Origin: Marmoricola sp. | GTDB taxonomy: Bacteria > Actinomycetota > Actinomycetes > Propionibacteriales > Nocardioidaceae | DNA: 12,622 nucleotides | Assembly: GCA_030151765.1 (NCBI GenBank) | Contig: JASLCW010000351.1 | Location: forward strand, 1-12,622 | Direction: 5' to 3' | Part shown: one piece after another, positions 6,983-12,179 of the stretch | How positions within the stretch are numbered: the first letter of the stretch is position 1 | How the letters are laid out: every line of letters starts with the position of its first letter | Position numbers and translations under genes: made by a program | The notes under the pieces: generated by a model | Told to the model about the DNA's origin: nothing | Databases searched by the model: none | The model's input: the letters and a program-made list of their open reading frames with translations, nothing else

Positions 6983-6988
6983 CTCCCC

Positions 6989-7444
6989 ATGCAGCGAACG
7001 GACTTCGGCGCCATGGCGTGCTCGATCGCCCGGACCCTCGAGGTGATGGGGGAGTCGTGGACGCCCCTGGTGATCCGCGATGTCTTCGTCGGGATGCATC
7101 GCTTCGAGCAGATCCAGCAGGACCTCGGCATCTCCCGCAAGGTGCTGACCGAACGGCTGAACCACCTCGTCGAGCACGACGTACTCGAGCGGCGTCCGTA
7201 CGACGCCCGGCCGCGCTATGAGTACCACCTGACGGAGCGGGGAGCCGAGCTCGTCGATGTGCTGATGGCGATGGTCGGCTGGGGCGACAAGTGGCTGGGC
7301 GGAAAGGCGGGACCGCCCGTCCTCTATCGCCACCACGCCTGTGGCGAGATCAGCCGAGTGGATCCGCGCTGCAGCCACTGTGGGGAACCGATGCACGCCG
7401 ATGACGTCGATGTGGAGGCGGGCCCGGGCGCGCACATGGCTTGA
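6989..7444 (+). CDS. HxlR-family winged-helix transcriptional regulator with C-terminal Cys/His cluster
   Basis: This 151-aa regulator shows the full HxlR pattern: C11-S-I-A-R-T-L-E-V-M-G at the N-terminus, SWTPLVIRDVF, FEQIQQDLGISRKVLTERLNHLVEHDVLER (helix-turn-helix, about residues 39-68), the wing RPRYEYHLTERGAEL, then GWGDKW. C11 is at the position whose cysteine senses electrophiles or oxidants in several HxlR members. After the usual end of the domain there is an added segment with H115, H116, C118, C128 and C131 (HHACG...CSHCG), which looks like a zinc-binding site or redox pair. The start has no ribosome site but is placed for leaderless translation. It probably represses itself and the divergent PPOX-yciI unit through the paired palindromes in the 83-90 bp intergenic region. 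Confidence 0.93.
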   Translation: MQRTDFGAMACSIARTLEVMGESWTPLVIRDVFVGMHRFEQIQQDLGISRKVLTERLNHLVEHDVLERRPYDARPRYEYHLTERGAELVDVLMAMVGWGDKWLGGKAGPPVLYRHHACGEISRVDPRCSHCGEPMHADDVDVEAGPGAHMA

Positions 7445-7451
7445 CGCGGCA

Positions 7452-7667
7452 TCAGGACGTCTCGCGGCGGCGACTCTCGCCCACCGTGGCGGCGACCGCA
7501 CCCACGACGACCACGACGACATAGACGATGAGTCCGCCGGCGAAGCCGCCGGGGACCCACGAGAGGATGCCCCGGTTGGCGTGATGGATCAGTATCCGGA
7601 TCGCGCCCTGTGCCCCGACAACCACCAGGACCATTCCGGCGACCTGCAATGCGATCCACTTGCCCAC
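7452..7667 (-). CDS. Small two-helix membrane protein (71 aa)
   Basis: The start GTG 7667 is chosen because GAGGGG lies 10 nt upstream and because residues before it are non-hydrophobic and unlike the rest. The protein has a first hydrophobic helix (about residues 5-27, ALQVAGMVLVVVGAQGAIRIL), a short polar loop HHANRGILSWVPGG, a second helix (about 42-62, AGGLIVYVVVVVVGAVAA) and a charged tail ESRRRETS. I do not recognise the family. It begins 31 nt after the DUF2231 stop on the same strand and is probably co-expressed with it. Its stop lies 7 bases from the stop of the convergent HxlR gene. An ATG at about residue 12 is an alternative start but would cut into the first helix. Confidence 0.7.
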   Translation of the reverse strand: MGKWIALQVAGMVLVVVGAQGAIRILIHHANRGILSWVPGGFAGGLIVYVVVVVVGAVAATVGESRRRETS

Positions 7668-7698
7668 GCGCGAGTTCCCCTCGGCTGCGTCGTTGTGC

Positions 7699-8283
7699 CT
7701 ACCCAGAGTGGCCGACAACCTCTTGGTCGGCGAAGTCGTACACCGGATCGTGGCTGCCGACCTTGCGTGTCGAGGCGAGATGCCCGCCGAGATAGCCGCC
7801 GACGCCGGCAATCGCTGCGCCGATCAGGGCGCGCCGGACGCCGGCGCCGTGTCGACCGCGTCGTCGGGCGGACCAGGAGGCGGCGTACGTGCCGATGGCG
7901 ATGCCGTTGGTGACGGCGTGGACCAGGCCGACGCGCTTGTCGCGGTCGTCCGCGGTCAGCCACTCGGCCCATCCGGTCCACGCGGTCGGTCCGGCGGCGA
8001 GCAGGCCCGCGGCGACGAGTCGCTGTGCGGCGGGGGCGGAGTCGCGGCCCCCGACGAGGTCGAGGATGGTTGCCGAAGTCCAGGTGCCGATCGCGACATC
8101 CGTCAGCGCGGGATGGACCGCGTGACCGAGCCAGTCACCGCGGAGCACCGACGCGCGCTTCCCGCTTCCGAAGACGGTGCGGATCGCCGGCTCCATGGCG
8201 CGGACCGGCGCGTCGAGGGCAGTGGTGCCCTCTAGTCTTCGGGTCCAGGCCACGATCGGTGAAGGCTGCTTGTGGGAGTTCAT
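7699..8283 (-). CDS. DUF2231-family membrane protein
   Basis: This 194-aa protein carries the DUF2231 signature: WLGHAVHPALTDVAIGTWTSATILDLVGG (residues about 51-79, with H54 and H57), then AAQRLVAAGLLAAGPTAWTGWAEWL (about 85-109) and RVGLVHAVTNGIAIGTYAASWSAR (about 117-140, H122). Three to four membrane helices are expected, the last near 152-170 with a glycine zipper-like AGVGGYLGGHLA. Histidines at conserved places could bind a metal or haem, but this is not shown for the family. The N-terminal 45 residues are soluble. The start ATG 8283 has GGAGG 7 nt upstream, an excellent site; the frame continues upstream to 8340 without support. It heads a probable two-gene unit with the 71-aa membrane protein. 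Confidence 0.9.
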   Translation of the reverse strand: MNSHKQPSPIVAWTRRLEGTTALDAPVRAMEPAIRTVFGSGKRASVLRGDWLGHAVHPALTDVAIGTWTSATILDLVGGRDSAPAAQRLVAAGLLAAGPTAWTGWAEWLTADDRDKRVGLVHAVTNGIAIGTYAASWSARRRGRHGAGVRRALIGAAIAGVGGYLGGHLASTRKVGSHDPVYDFADQEVVGHSG

Positions 8284-8378
8284 CGGGGTCCTCCTCGCTG
8301 CGTCGCAGTCGCCCGAGTGCGTACGACGTACTCCCCACACTGGCGCAGCGAGCGTGGTCGTTCAACCGCCCGCAGCCA

Positions 8379-8849
8379 TCACCCCGGCACGATGCCGGCT
8401 ATCTGCACCTTGTATCTCGCGGGATTCTCGCGATCGTCGCTGATCGTCGCGAGGCCTGCCGGAATCCTGCGGGGGATGCGCACGACCGCTCGGAAGCCCA
8501 TGTCGAGGCCGGACGGCGTGAAGCTGCCCAGGTCCCGGGTGGTGCCGTCGGGGAGGGTCAGCTTGAGGTGGACCGGGGCGAGCGGCTCCAGCGGATCCCG
8601 GCCGCCGGTGTCGTTGCAGGTCGACGTGTACCAATGCCCGTAGACGGTCACGCTGTCGCCGGGATCGACCATCGCGACGGGCGGCGCGGTCGCCGTGTTC
8701 GGGGGAACCGCATCGAGATAGGGGCCGGCGCAGGAGGCATTCGCCATGCCTCCTCCGTGGCGGGCGAGTTTCTCGTCGGCGGTACTGCAGGCACCGCACA
8801 GGCCGAGGAGGAGAAGAGGTGCAGTCAGGAGGGCGGTGCCGGGTCGCAT
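8379..8849 (-). CDS. Putative lipoprotein of unknown function (156 aa)
   Basis: The N-terminus MRPGTALLTAPLLLLGLCGACS is a short lipoprotein-type signal; the likely lipidated cysteine is the one in GAC, at about residue 21, although a cysteine at -3 is unusual for a lipobox. The mature part is about 135 residues with three further cysteine positions (ASCAG, TSTCND). It contains PGDSVTVYGHWYTSTCND and HLKLTLPDGTTRDLGSFTP, and ends in beta-rich VVRIPRRIPAGLATISDD and YKVQIAGIVPG, suggesting an Ig-like or other beta-sandwich fold. I do not recognise a family. The long open frame upstream to 9113 is a shadow of the opposite-strand gene and of the 55-aa gene. The start ATG 8849 is chosen on the signal peptide; no strong ribosome site precedes it. 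Confidence 0.75.
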   Translation of the reverse strand: MRPGTALLTAPLLLLGLCGACSTADEKLARHGGGMANASCAGPYLDAVPPNTATAPPVAMVDPGDSVTVYGHWYTSTCNDTGGRDPLEPLAPVHLKLTLPDGTTRDLGSFTPSGLDMGFRAVVRIPRRIPAGLATISDDRENPARYKVQIAGIVPG

Positions 8850-8864
8850 GATGACTAGACGTCT

Positions 8865-8914
8865 GCTCCGGGGTGACGGTTCCGCATGAGCGGGCTCGAT
8901 TTCGATCCCGGAGC
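8865..8914. other. Inverted repeat between 55-aa and lipoprotein genes
   Basis: GCTCCGGG (8865-8872) and CCCGGAGC (8907-8914) form an 8-bp perfect stem around 34 bases that themselves contain GAGCGGGCTC and TCGATTTCGA. It could be a terminator for the 55-aa gene or a leader structure of the lipoprotein mRNA. Confidence 0.35.
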
Positions 8915-8929
8915 GTCCTGGGCTAGTCG

Positions 8930-9097
8930 TCAGGACTTGCGCAGGAAGGCGAAGTAGAGCCCCGCGAAGATCGCCACGATCGCCACGTTGACGATCAGGC
9001 GGAGCACGAAGTGATTCCTCAGGAAGGCGACGTCGAGACCGACGATCAGTGCGACCATGACGATCACGCCGAGGATCACGGAGGTGGTGTGCCCCAT
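8930..9097 (-). CDS. 55-aa two-helix membrane protein
   Basis: A short reverse-strand frame encodes MGHTTSVILGVIVMVALIVG at the N-terminus, then LDVAFLRNHFVLRLIVN and VAIVAIFAGLYFAFLRKS. Two hydrophobic helices (about residues 6-26 and 33-51) are joined by a basic loop, and the tail FLRKS is basic. Nearly every codon has G or C in the third position (exceptions GCA, GGT, AAT), strong support for a real gene. I recall no named family, though small proteins of this plan are common in Actinobacteria. No clear ribosome site precedes the ATG. The start codon overlaps the opposite-strand start at 9096 by sharing CATG (9095-9098), so the two genes are divergent and their promoters must lie within each other's coding sequence. 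Confidence 0.75.
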   Translation of the reverse strand: MGHTTSVILGVIVMVALIVGLDVAFLRNHFVLRLIVNVAIVAIFAGLYFAFLRKS

Positions 9098-10160
9098 GGA
9101 GACATCTTTGCACCGACGGTGGTGGCCGATCGTGCTGACCGTCCTGGTGGTGATCGGCTCGGCGGCAGCGACGATGGCCGTGTGGCCGTCGCCCTCACGA
9201 GGCCAGGAGCGCCACGCAACGGCGACGACTCATTGGAAGTGGGTCGCCTTCCGTGACGTCGAGGTGAAGGCGCCCGTCGGCTGGCCCTTCAAGTACGACG
9301 CTGCGGTGCCGGAGTGCATCAGGCATCCACGTGACCCGAAGGGCCCATGGGCGAAGGGTGTCCCGCGGACGCCGTACGTCATGGAGGGCGGCGACGGGCG
9401 GGTGGTGGCTGCGGTCCTGTGCCTGCGCAAGCACCGGGCCGGTGATCCTCGCCCGGTCTTCGGGCAGCTGCCCTTCGCCCTCTGGAAGCCCTACGTCAAG
9501 CTCGGGCTGGCCCGCCCCGACCTGAAGATGCCCGAGGGCAGGAATGGCACCTGGACCTACCGCCACTGGCGACTGACCCGGACCACCGTCGGCAAGGTCC
9601 AGATCTCGGTGCTCGCACCTCCGCGCCGCCCGCATCTCGGCACCAGGGTGATCGCCTCGGCCCGGCGGGTGACGACCACGGCCCTGGGCTGCGACACCGC
9701 CTCACCGGTGCAGAGCCGTCCCTTCATGACGCCGACCGGGCCGCCGATCCCGGAGCCGGCCGCCGTCGAGGCGGTGGCGATCTGCGAGTACCTCCGTACG
9801 CCTGGACGGGCGGGCCTCGAAGGCTCGCGTCGCATCACCGGGCCCGCGGCACGGCGACTGGTCAGCGCGATCCGGAGTGCGCCGGCCGGGGGAGGACCGA
9901 ATGCGCCTTCGCACTGCCTGCCCACCGAGTACGGCGATCGCGCCATCGCCCTGCGCTTCTTCGGTACGTCGACCTCCACCACGCCGCTCGCCGATGCCTA
10001 TGCCTACTACGACTGGTGCTTCGGCAACGGCATCGTCGACTCCGCGCACACGTGGCGGCTCACGAAGGACGACTGCGCGCCCCTCTTCGCGAAGCCGCCG
10101 ATCACCTATTGGAGCGGACCGGGCGAGGTCTTCCCGGTGTGCGCGCGGAAGAATGCCTGA
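9096..10160 (+). CDS. Membrane-anchored or secreted protein of unknown function (354 aa)
   Basis: The N-terminus METSLHRRWW is followed by one hydrophobic helix (about residues 11-30, PIVLTVLVVIGSAAATMAVW) and then a long soluble extracytoplasmic region. There are paired cysteines (for example SHCLPTEYG, YYDWCFGNG, KDDCAPLF, FPVCARKN) suggesting disulfides. The first domain (about 48-190) has WKWVAFRDVEVKAPVGWPFKYDAAVPEC and TWTYRHWRLTRTTVGKVQISVLAP; the second (about 205-354) has AICEYLR, GPAARRLVSAIRSAP and YAYYDWCFGNGIVDS. The two halves look related to cell-envelope proteins of unknown role; I recognise no family. ATG 9096 is chosen because GGAGG sits 11 nt upstream and the helix follows directly; the open frame back to 9057 would overlap the 55-aa gene more deeply. 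Confidence 0.8.
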   Translation: METSLHRRWWPIVLTVLVVIGSAAATMAVWPSPSRGQERHATATTHWKWVAFRDVEVKAPVGWPFKYDAAVPECIRHPRDPKGPWAKGVPRTPYVMEGGDGRVVAAVLCLRKHRAGDPRPVFGQLPFALWKPYVKLGLARPDLKMPEGRNGTWTYRHWRLTRTTVGKVQISVLAPPRRPHLGTRVIASARRVTTTALGCDTASPVQSRPFMTPTGPPIPEPAAVEAVAICEYLRTPGRAGLEGSRRITGPAARRLVSAIRSAPAGGGPNAPSHCLPTEYGDRAIALRFFGTSTSTTPLADAYAYYDWCFGNGIVDSAHTWRLTKDDCAPLFAKPPITYWSGPGEVFPVCARKNA

Positions 10161-10177
10161 CCGGATCTGATGTGAAG

Positions 10178-10205
10178 CAGAGTGCTACATTGGTGTTGCA
10201 GTCTG
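10178..10205. promoter_or_regulatory. 28-bp palindromic operator before the toxin-antitoxin operon
   Basis: The arms CAGAGTGCTACA (10178-10189) and TGTTGCAGTCTG (10194-10205) pair at 10 of 12 positions around a TTGG centre. TACATT (10186-10191) within it fits TANNNT, so a bound antitoxin would block transcription. Autoregulation by the antitoxin is the usual arrangement. Confidence 0.6.
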
Positions 10206-10221
10206 TATCAGGAGGTGGATC

Positions 10222-10602
10222 ATGACGGTGGGAGCTGACCGCGTCACGCGCGTAGCGGCGGACCTGATGGATTCGGCGGCCGTCGAAGGGCAGCGCAGCT
10301 CGCGTTCGGCCAAGCAGCAGCTGGACTACTGGGCACGAGTCGGGCGCGCCGTCACCGCGCAGCACACCGCGCCGCGGCGCCGGATCGAAGCCGCGCTTCG
10401 CGGCGAGCTGCCCCTCGCCGACCTCTCGACCGAGGAAGGTGTGGTCTTCCTGGCCGAGCGGAACACCGCGATCGCCGGGAGCATCGCGACGACCCACCTC
10501 GGCAACCTGCTCGCATCCGAAGGGACGACCACGGTCGCCGTCGATGATGAGGGTCGGCTCGTCGAGCATCGACCGGACGGCAGCACCGCGATCCTCTCGT
10601 GA
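10222..10602 (+). CDS. ParD-like antitoxin
   Basis: This 126-aa protein resembles the ParD-like antitoxin family: an N-terminal DNA-binding segment TRVAADLMDSAAVEGQRSSRSAKQQLDYWARVGRAV (about residues 9-44, ribbon-helix-helix type), then a linker and a C-terminal part (LSTEEGVVFLAERN..., TVAVDDEGRLVEHRPDGS) expected to wrap the toxin. It binds its own promoter and neutralises the partner kinase. The start has the strongest ribosome site in the window (AGGAGGTGG, 6 nt before ATG), in line with antitoxin being made in excess. It overlaps the zeta toxin start by 4 nt (GTGA). It is not an epsilon or PezA-type antitoxin, the classical partners of zeta toxins. Family assignment is by motif and context. 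Confidence 0.85.
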   Translation: MTVGADRVTRVAADLMDSAAVEGQRSSRSAKQQLDYWARVGRAVTAQHTAPRRRIEAALRGELPLADLSTEEGVVFLAERNTAIAGSIATTHLGNLLASEGTTTVAVDDEGRLVEHRPDGSTAILS

Positions 10603-11186
10603 AGCTTCTCGACCTCGTCGTCGGTCCCAACGGCGCCGGCAAGTCGACCGTCGTCCGCGTCTTCATCGAGCCGAGCACCCCGAACGCGGTGTTCGTGAAT
10701 GCGGACGTCATCGCACGTGAACGCTGGCCGGAATCGCCCGAAGAACACTCCTACGAGGCAGCGAAGATCGCCGGTCGCACGCGGGAGGCGCTGATCGAGC
10801 AGGGCCGTTCCTTCATTGCGGAGACGGTGTTCTCGCACCCCTCGAAGCTGGACGTCATCCGCCGGGCGAAAGCTGCCGGATACACCGTCGTCCTCCATGC
10901 GGTCCTCGTCGATCCCGACACGAGCGTGGCCCGTGTCGCGGCCCGTGTCGCTGCCGGCGGGCACGATGTGCCGGAGGACAAGATCCGTGGCCGGCACGCC
11001 CGGTTGGCGCCGCTCATCTGCGAAGCCATCGCGCAGGTCGACGAGGCCTTCGTCTACGACAACACGCGCATCGAAGGGCCGCGTCGGTTGGCCTGGTTCG
11101 CCGGGGGTGAACCGATCGGGCCGGTGACCTGGCCCGATTGGGTCGCGGCGGAGTTCCGGGCGCATTGGCCGGCCACCTCCCTCTGA
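10599..11186 (+). CDS. Zeta-family toxin (P-loop kinase)
   Basis: This 195-aa kinase has Walker A GPNGAGKST (residues 9-17), VNADVIARERW (D36 in the position of the catalytic aspartate), IAETVFSHPSK (E75) and the family's arginine-rich lid RVAARVAAGGHDVPEDKIRGRHAR (about 112-135), ending in VYDNT. Zeta toxins phosphorylate UDP-N-acetylglucosamine or related sugars and so block cell-wall synthesis; relatives may use other substrates, so the exact target is inferred. All key motifs look intact. The start is GTG 10599, which overlaps the antitoxin stop in GTGA, giving tight translational coupling with the antitoxin made first. At 195 aa it is at the short end for zeta proteins. No mobile-element genes are adjacent, so this is probably a chromosomal locus. 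Confidence 0.88.
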   Translation: MKLLDLVVGPNGAGKSTVVRVFIEPSTPNAVFVNADVIARERWPESPEEHSYEAAKIAGRTREALIEQGRSFIAETVFSHPSKLDVIRRAKAAGYTVVLHAVLVDPDTSVARVAARVAAGGHDVPEDKIRGRHARLAPLICEAIAQVDEAFVYDNTRIEGPRRLAWFAGGEPIGPVTWPDWVAAEFRAHWPATSL

Positions 11187-11262
11187 GCGGGCTCCGGTGA
11201 TTGCTTTTTCGGGTGGCCCGATGAGTTTCGGGACTGTCGCCGGTATGTACTCCTGAGCCCGC
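11187..11262. other. 8-bp inverted arms enclosing the leader between zeta and NTF2-like genes
   Basis: GCGGGCTC (11187-11194) directly follows the zeta stop and GAGCCCGC (11255-11262) lies 60 bases on. Between them are CGGGTGGCCCG (11210-11220) and CCCGA...TCGGG, so the region can fold in more than one way. A terminator or attenuator is possible; nothing decides. Confidence 0.3.
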
Positions 11263-11296
11263 GGATCGCCCCGGGCCGGAGACAGAGGAGAAGGCG

Positions 11297-11695
11297 ATGA
11301 CTGAGATCCGAACCGAGGACGAGGCCGCCATCCACGCCGTACTCGCCGATTCGTACGACGCCTGGGCGGCCGGCGACGCGGACGCGATGGTCGCGAACTA
11401 CACAGACGATGCGACCGCGATCATGGTCGGTTCGCTGCGGGACAGCCGGACGGTGATCCGGGACAGCATGGCCGAGGGATTCGCGGGGCCGCTCAAGGGG
11501 ACCTCGACGTACAACAAGAGGCTCGGGCAGCCCGGCTTCGCCGCCTATCAACGTGTGGACGGCGTCTTCCGCCTGCACACCCTGCAGATCTTCACCGTCG
11601 GCCTCGACGGGATCAGTCGCAACTCCGTCTTCCTCGACCAGGAGATCTTCGACGCCTTCGGCTTGCTGCCGGCGCTCGACGACAGCCGGACATGA
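11297..11695 (+). CDS. NTF2-fold (SgcJ/EcaC-like) protein with a sigma-factor-type C-terminal half
   Basis: This 132-aa protein is of usual NTF2-like size. Residues 1-70 (TEDEAAIHAVLADSYDAWAAGDADAMVANYTDDATAIM..SLRDSR..IRDSM...FAGPLKGTST) match the N-terminal half of SgcJ/EcaC-type proteins. From about residue 77 (GQPGFAAYQRVDGVFRLHTLQIFTVGLDGI then FLDQEIFDAFGLLPAL) it reads instead like the SnoaL-like C-terminal domain found at the end of some ECF sigma factors. Both halves share the fold, so a working chimera is possible. The active role is unknown; such proteins bind small hydrophobic ligands or act as isomerases. The start ATG 11297 has GGAG 6 nt upstream. It follows the toxin gene by 110 bases and is closed by a strong hairpin. 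Confidence 0.8.
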   Translation: MTEIRTEDEAAIHAVLADSYDAWAAGDADAMVANYTDDATAIMVGSLRDSRTVIRDSMAEGFAGPLKGTSTYNKRLGQPGFAAYQRVDGVFRLHTLQIFTVGLDGISRNSVFLDQEIFDAFGLLPALDDSRT

Positions 11696-11733
11696 CGGAG
11701 GGCCTGCCGGGCATTCGTCCGACAGGCCCTCCG
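11696..11733. terminator. Strong hairpin terminator between convergent genes
   Basis: CGGAGGGCCTG (11696-11706) and CAGGCCCTCCG (11723-11733) form an 11-bp perfect stem, which extends by three more pairs past one mismatch to an 8-nt loop (GCATTCGT). It lies directly after the NTF2-like stop and 10 bases beyond the stop of the convergent gene, so it could serve both strands. No T-run follows, as is common in Actinobacteria. Confidence 0.8.
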
Positions 11734-11743
11734 CGATGGGAAA

Positions 11744-12025
11744 TCAGGCAGCGGGGTGAGCCGCCAGGCACTTGTTGAGGCGCTTGGTCGCCTGGGCGAC
11801 GCGCTGTGCCTGGGCCTTCTTGGCCTTCTGCACCTTCTTGGTGTGGTGCGCGGCGTACTTCGCGGTCAGTGCGTCGAGCTTCGCCTGTGCCTTGGCCACC
11901 TGCGCCTGCTGCTGCGCGCAGGGGGCCGGCTTGGCGGCCAGAGCCTGCGGGGCGGCGACGGTGGAGAGGCCGCCGATGGCGACGGTCGAGACGATGGCGA
12001 CGGCGGCGGTGCGGATCCGGGACAT
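11744..12025 (-). CDS. Small secreted Lys/Ala-rich helical protein with a cysteine pair
   Basis: This 93-aa precursor has a clear signal peptide (MSRIRTAAVAIVSTVAIGGL, cleaved after ALA near residue 30). The mature protein of about 63 residues is almost all Ala, Lys and Gln. It has one cysteine near each end (PAPCAQQQ and LNKCLAAHP), and the stretch between is a predicted helix or helical hairpin with heptad-like spacing (QVAKAQAKLDALTAKYAAHHTKK). The cysteines could close an antiparallel hairpin by a disulfide. It is strongly basic, so binding to cell wall polymers or nucleic acid is imaginable. I recognise no family. AAAGGA lies 5 nt before ATG 12025, a good ribosome site; the frame extends to 12052 without support. 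Confidence 0.8.
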   Translation of the reverse strand: MSRIRTAAVAIVSTVAIGGLSTVAAPQALAAKPAPCAQQQAQVAKAQAKLDALTAKYAAHHTKKVQKAKKAQAQRVAQATKRLNKCLAAHPAA

Positions 12026-12038
12026 TGCATTCCTTTCG

Positions 12039-12068
12039 ACACAGGAGCCCAAGCTCCCGAGGCTGTGT
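12039..12068 (-). promoter_or_regulatory. Stem-loop in the leader of the small secreted protein gene
   Basis: ACACAG (12039-12044) pairs with CTGTGT (12063-12068); inside, GAGC-CCAA-GCTC forms an upper stem with a 5-6 nt bulge on one side. It lies 14 bases upstream of the start codon, next to the ribosome site, and may affect mRNA stability or translation. No known riboswitch class is recognised. Confidence 0.4.
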
Positions 12069-12112
12069 TACTTGATCAGCGTCACACTGCTCGAAAATGT
12101 CACCAGGTTTCC

Positions 12113-12132
12113 CAGGTGAGCATTGACACCTG
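12113..12132. promoter_or_regulatory. Operator-like CAGGTG-N8-CACCTG over a -35 box
   Basis: CAGGTG (12113-12118) and CACCTG (12127-12132) are a perfect inverted repeat with an 8-bp centre. It contains the consensus -35 TTGACA (12123-12128). This is a likely repressor site for the P450 promoter; a matching -10 at normal spacing is not clear. Confidence 0.5.
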
Positions 12133-12139
12133 TATGCTA

Positions 12140-12149
12140 TTTGTACAAA
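12140..12149. promoter_or_regulatory. TTTGTACAAA palindrome before the P450 gene
   Basis: A perfect 10-bp palindrome lies in an A/T-rich stretch 9 bases before the start codon. Together with the site at 12113-12132 it may be part of a regulator-binding region; it could instead simply fall in the promoter's melted zone. Confidence 0.35.
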
Positions 12150-12151
12150 CA

Positions 12152-12179
12152 ATGAGACATGACGATGAATGTGTCTCAT
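12152..12179 (+). promoter_or_regulatory. Inverted repeat spanning the P450 start codons
   Basis: ATGAGACA (12152-12159) and TGTCTCAT (12172-12179) are perfect 8-bp arms around a 12-base loop that contains ATG 12165. In mRNA the arm would cover the A of ATG 12159, so the fold could limit initiation there, or the site could be a DNA-level operator. Confidence 0.45.

Noticed and set aside
6908..7522. Reverse-strand 204-codon open frame opposite HxlR
   Set aside because: It covers the HxlR gene and the operator region in antisense with no family features.
5209..8242. Shared 12-mer TCTAGTCTTCGG at 5209 and 8231
   Set aside because: The second copy lies within the DUF2231 coding sequence (antisense of WTRRLEG), so the match is probably chance.
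8025..8858. Forward 277-codon open frame over the DUF2231 and lipoprotein genes
   Set aside because: Both reverse-strand genes have ribosome sites, signals or family motifs; this frame is Arg/Ser-rich noise.
10326..11165. Reverse-strand 279-codon open frame opposite the toxin operon
   Set aside because: It is antisense to both ParD-like and zeta genes, whose motifs are clear; it has no motif of its own.
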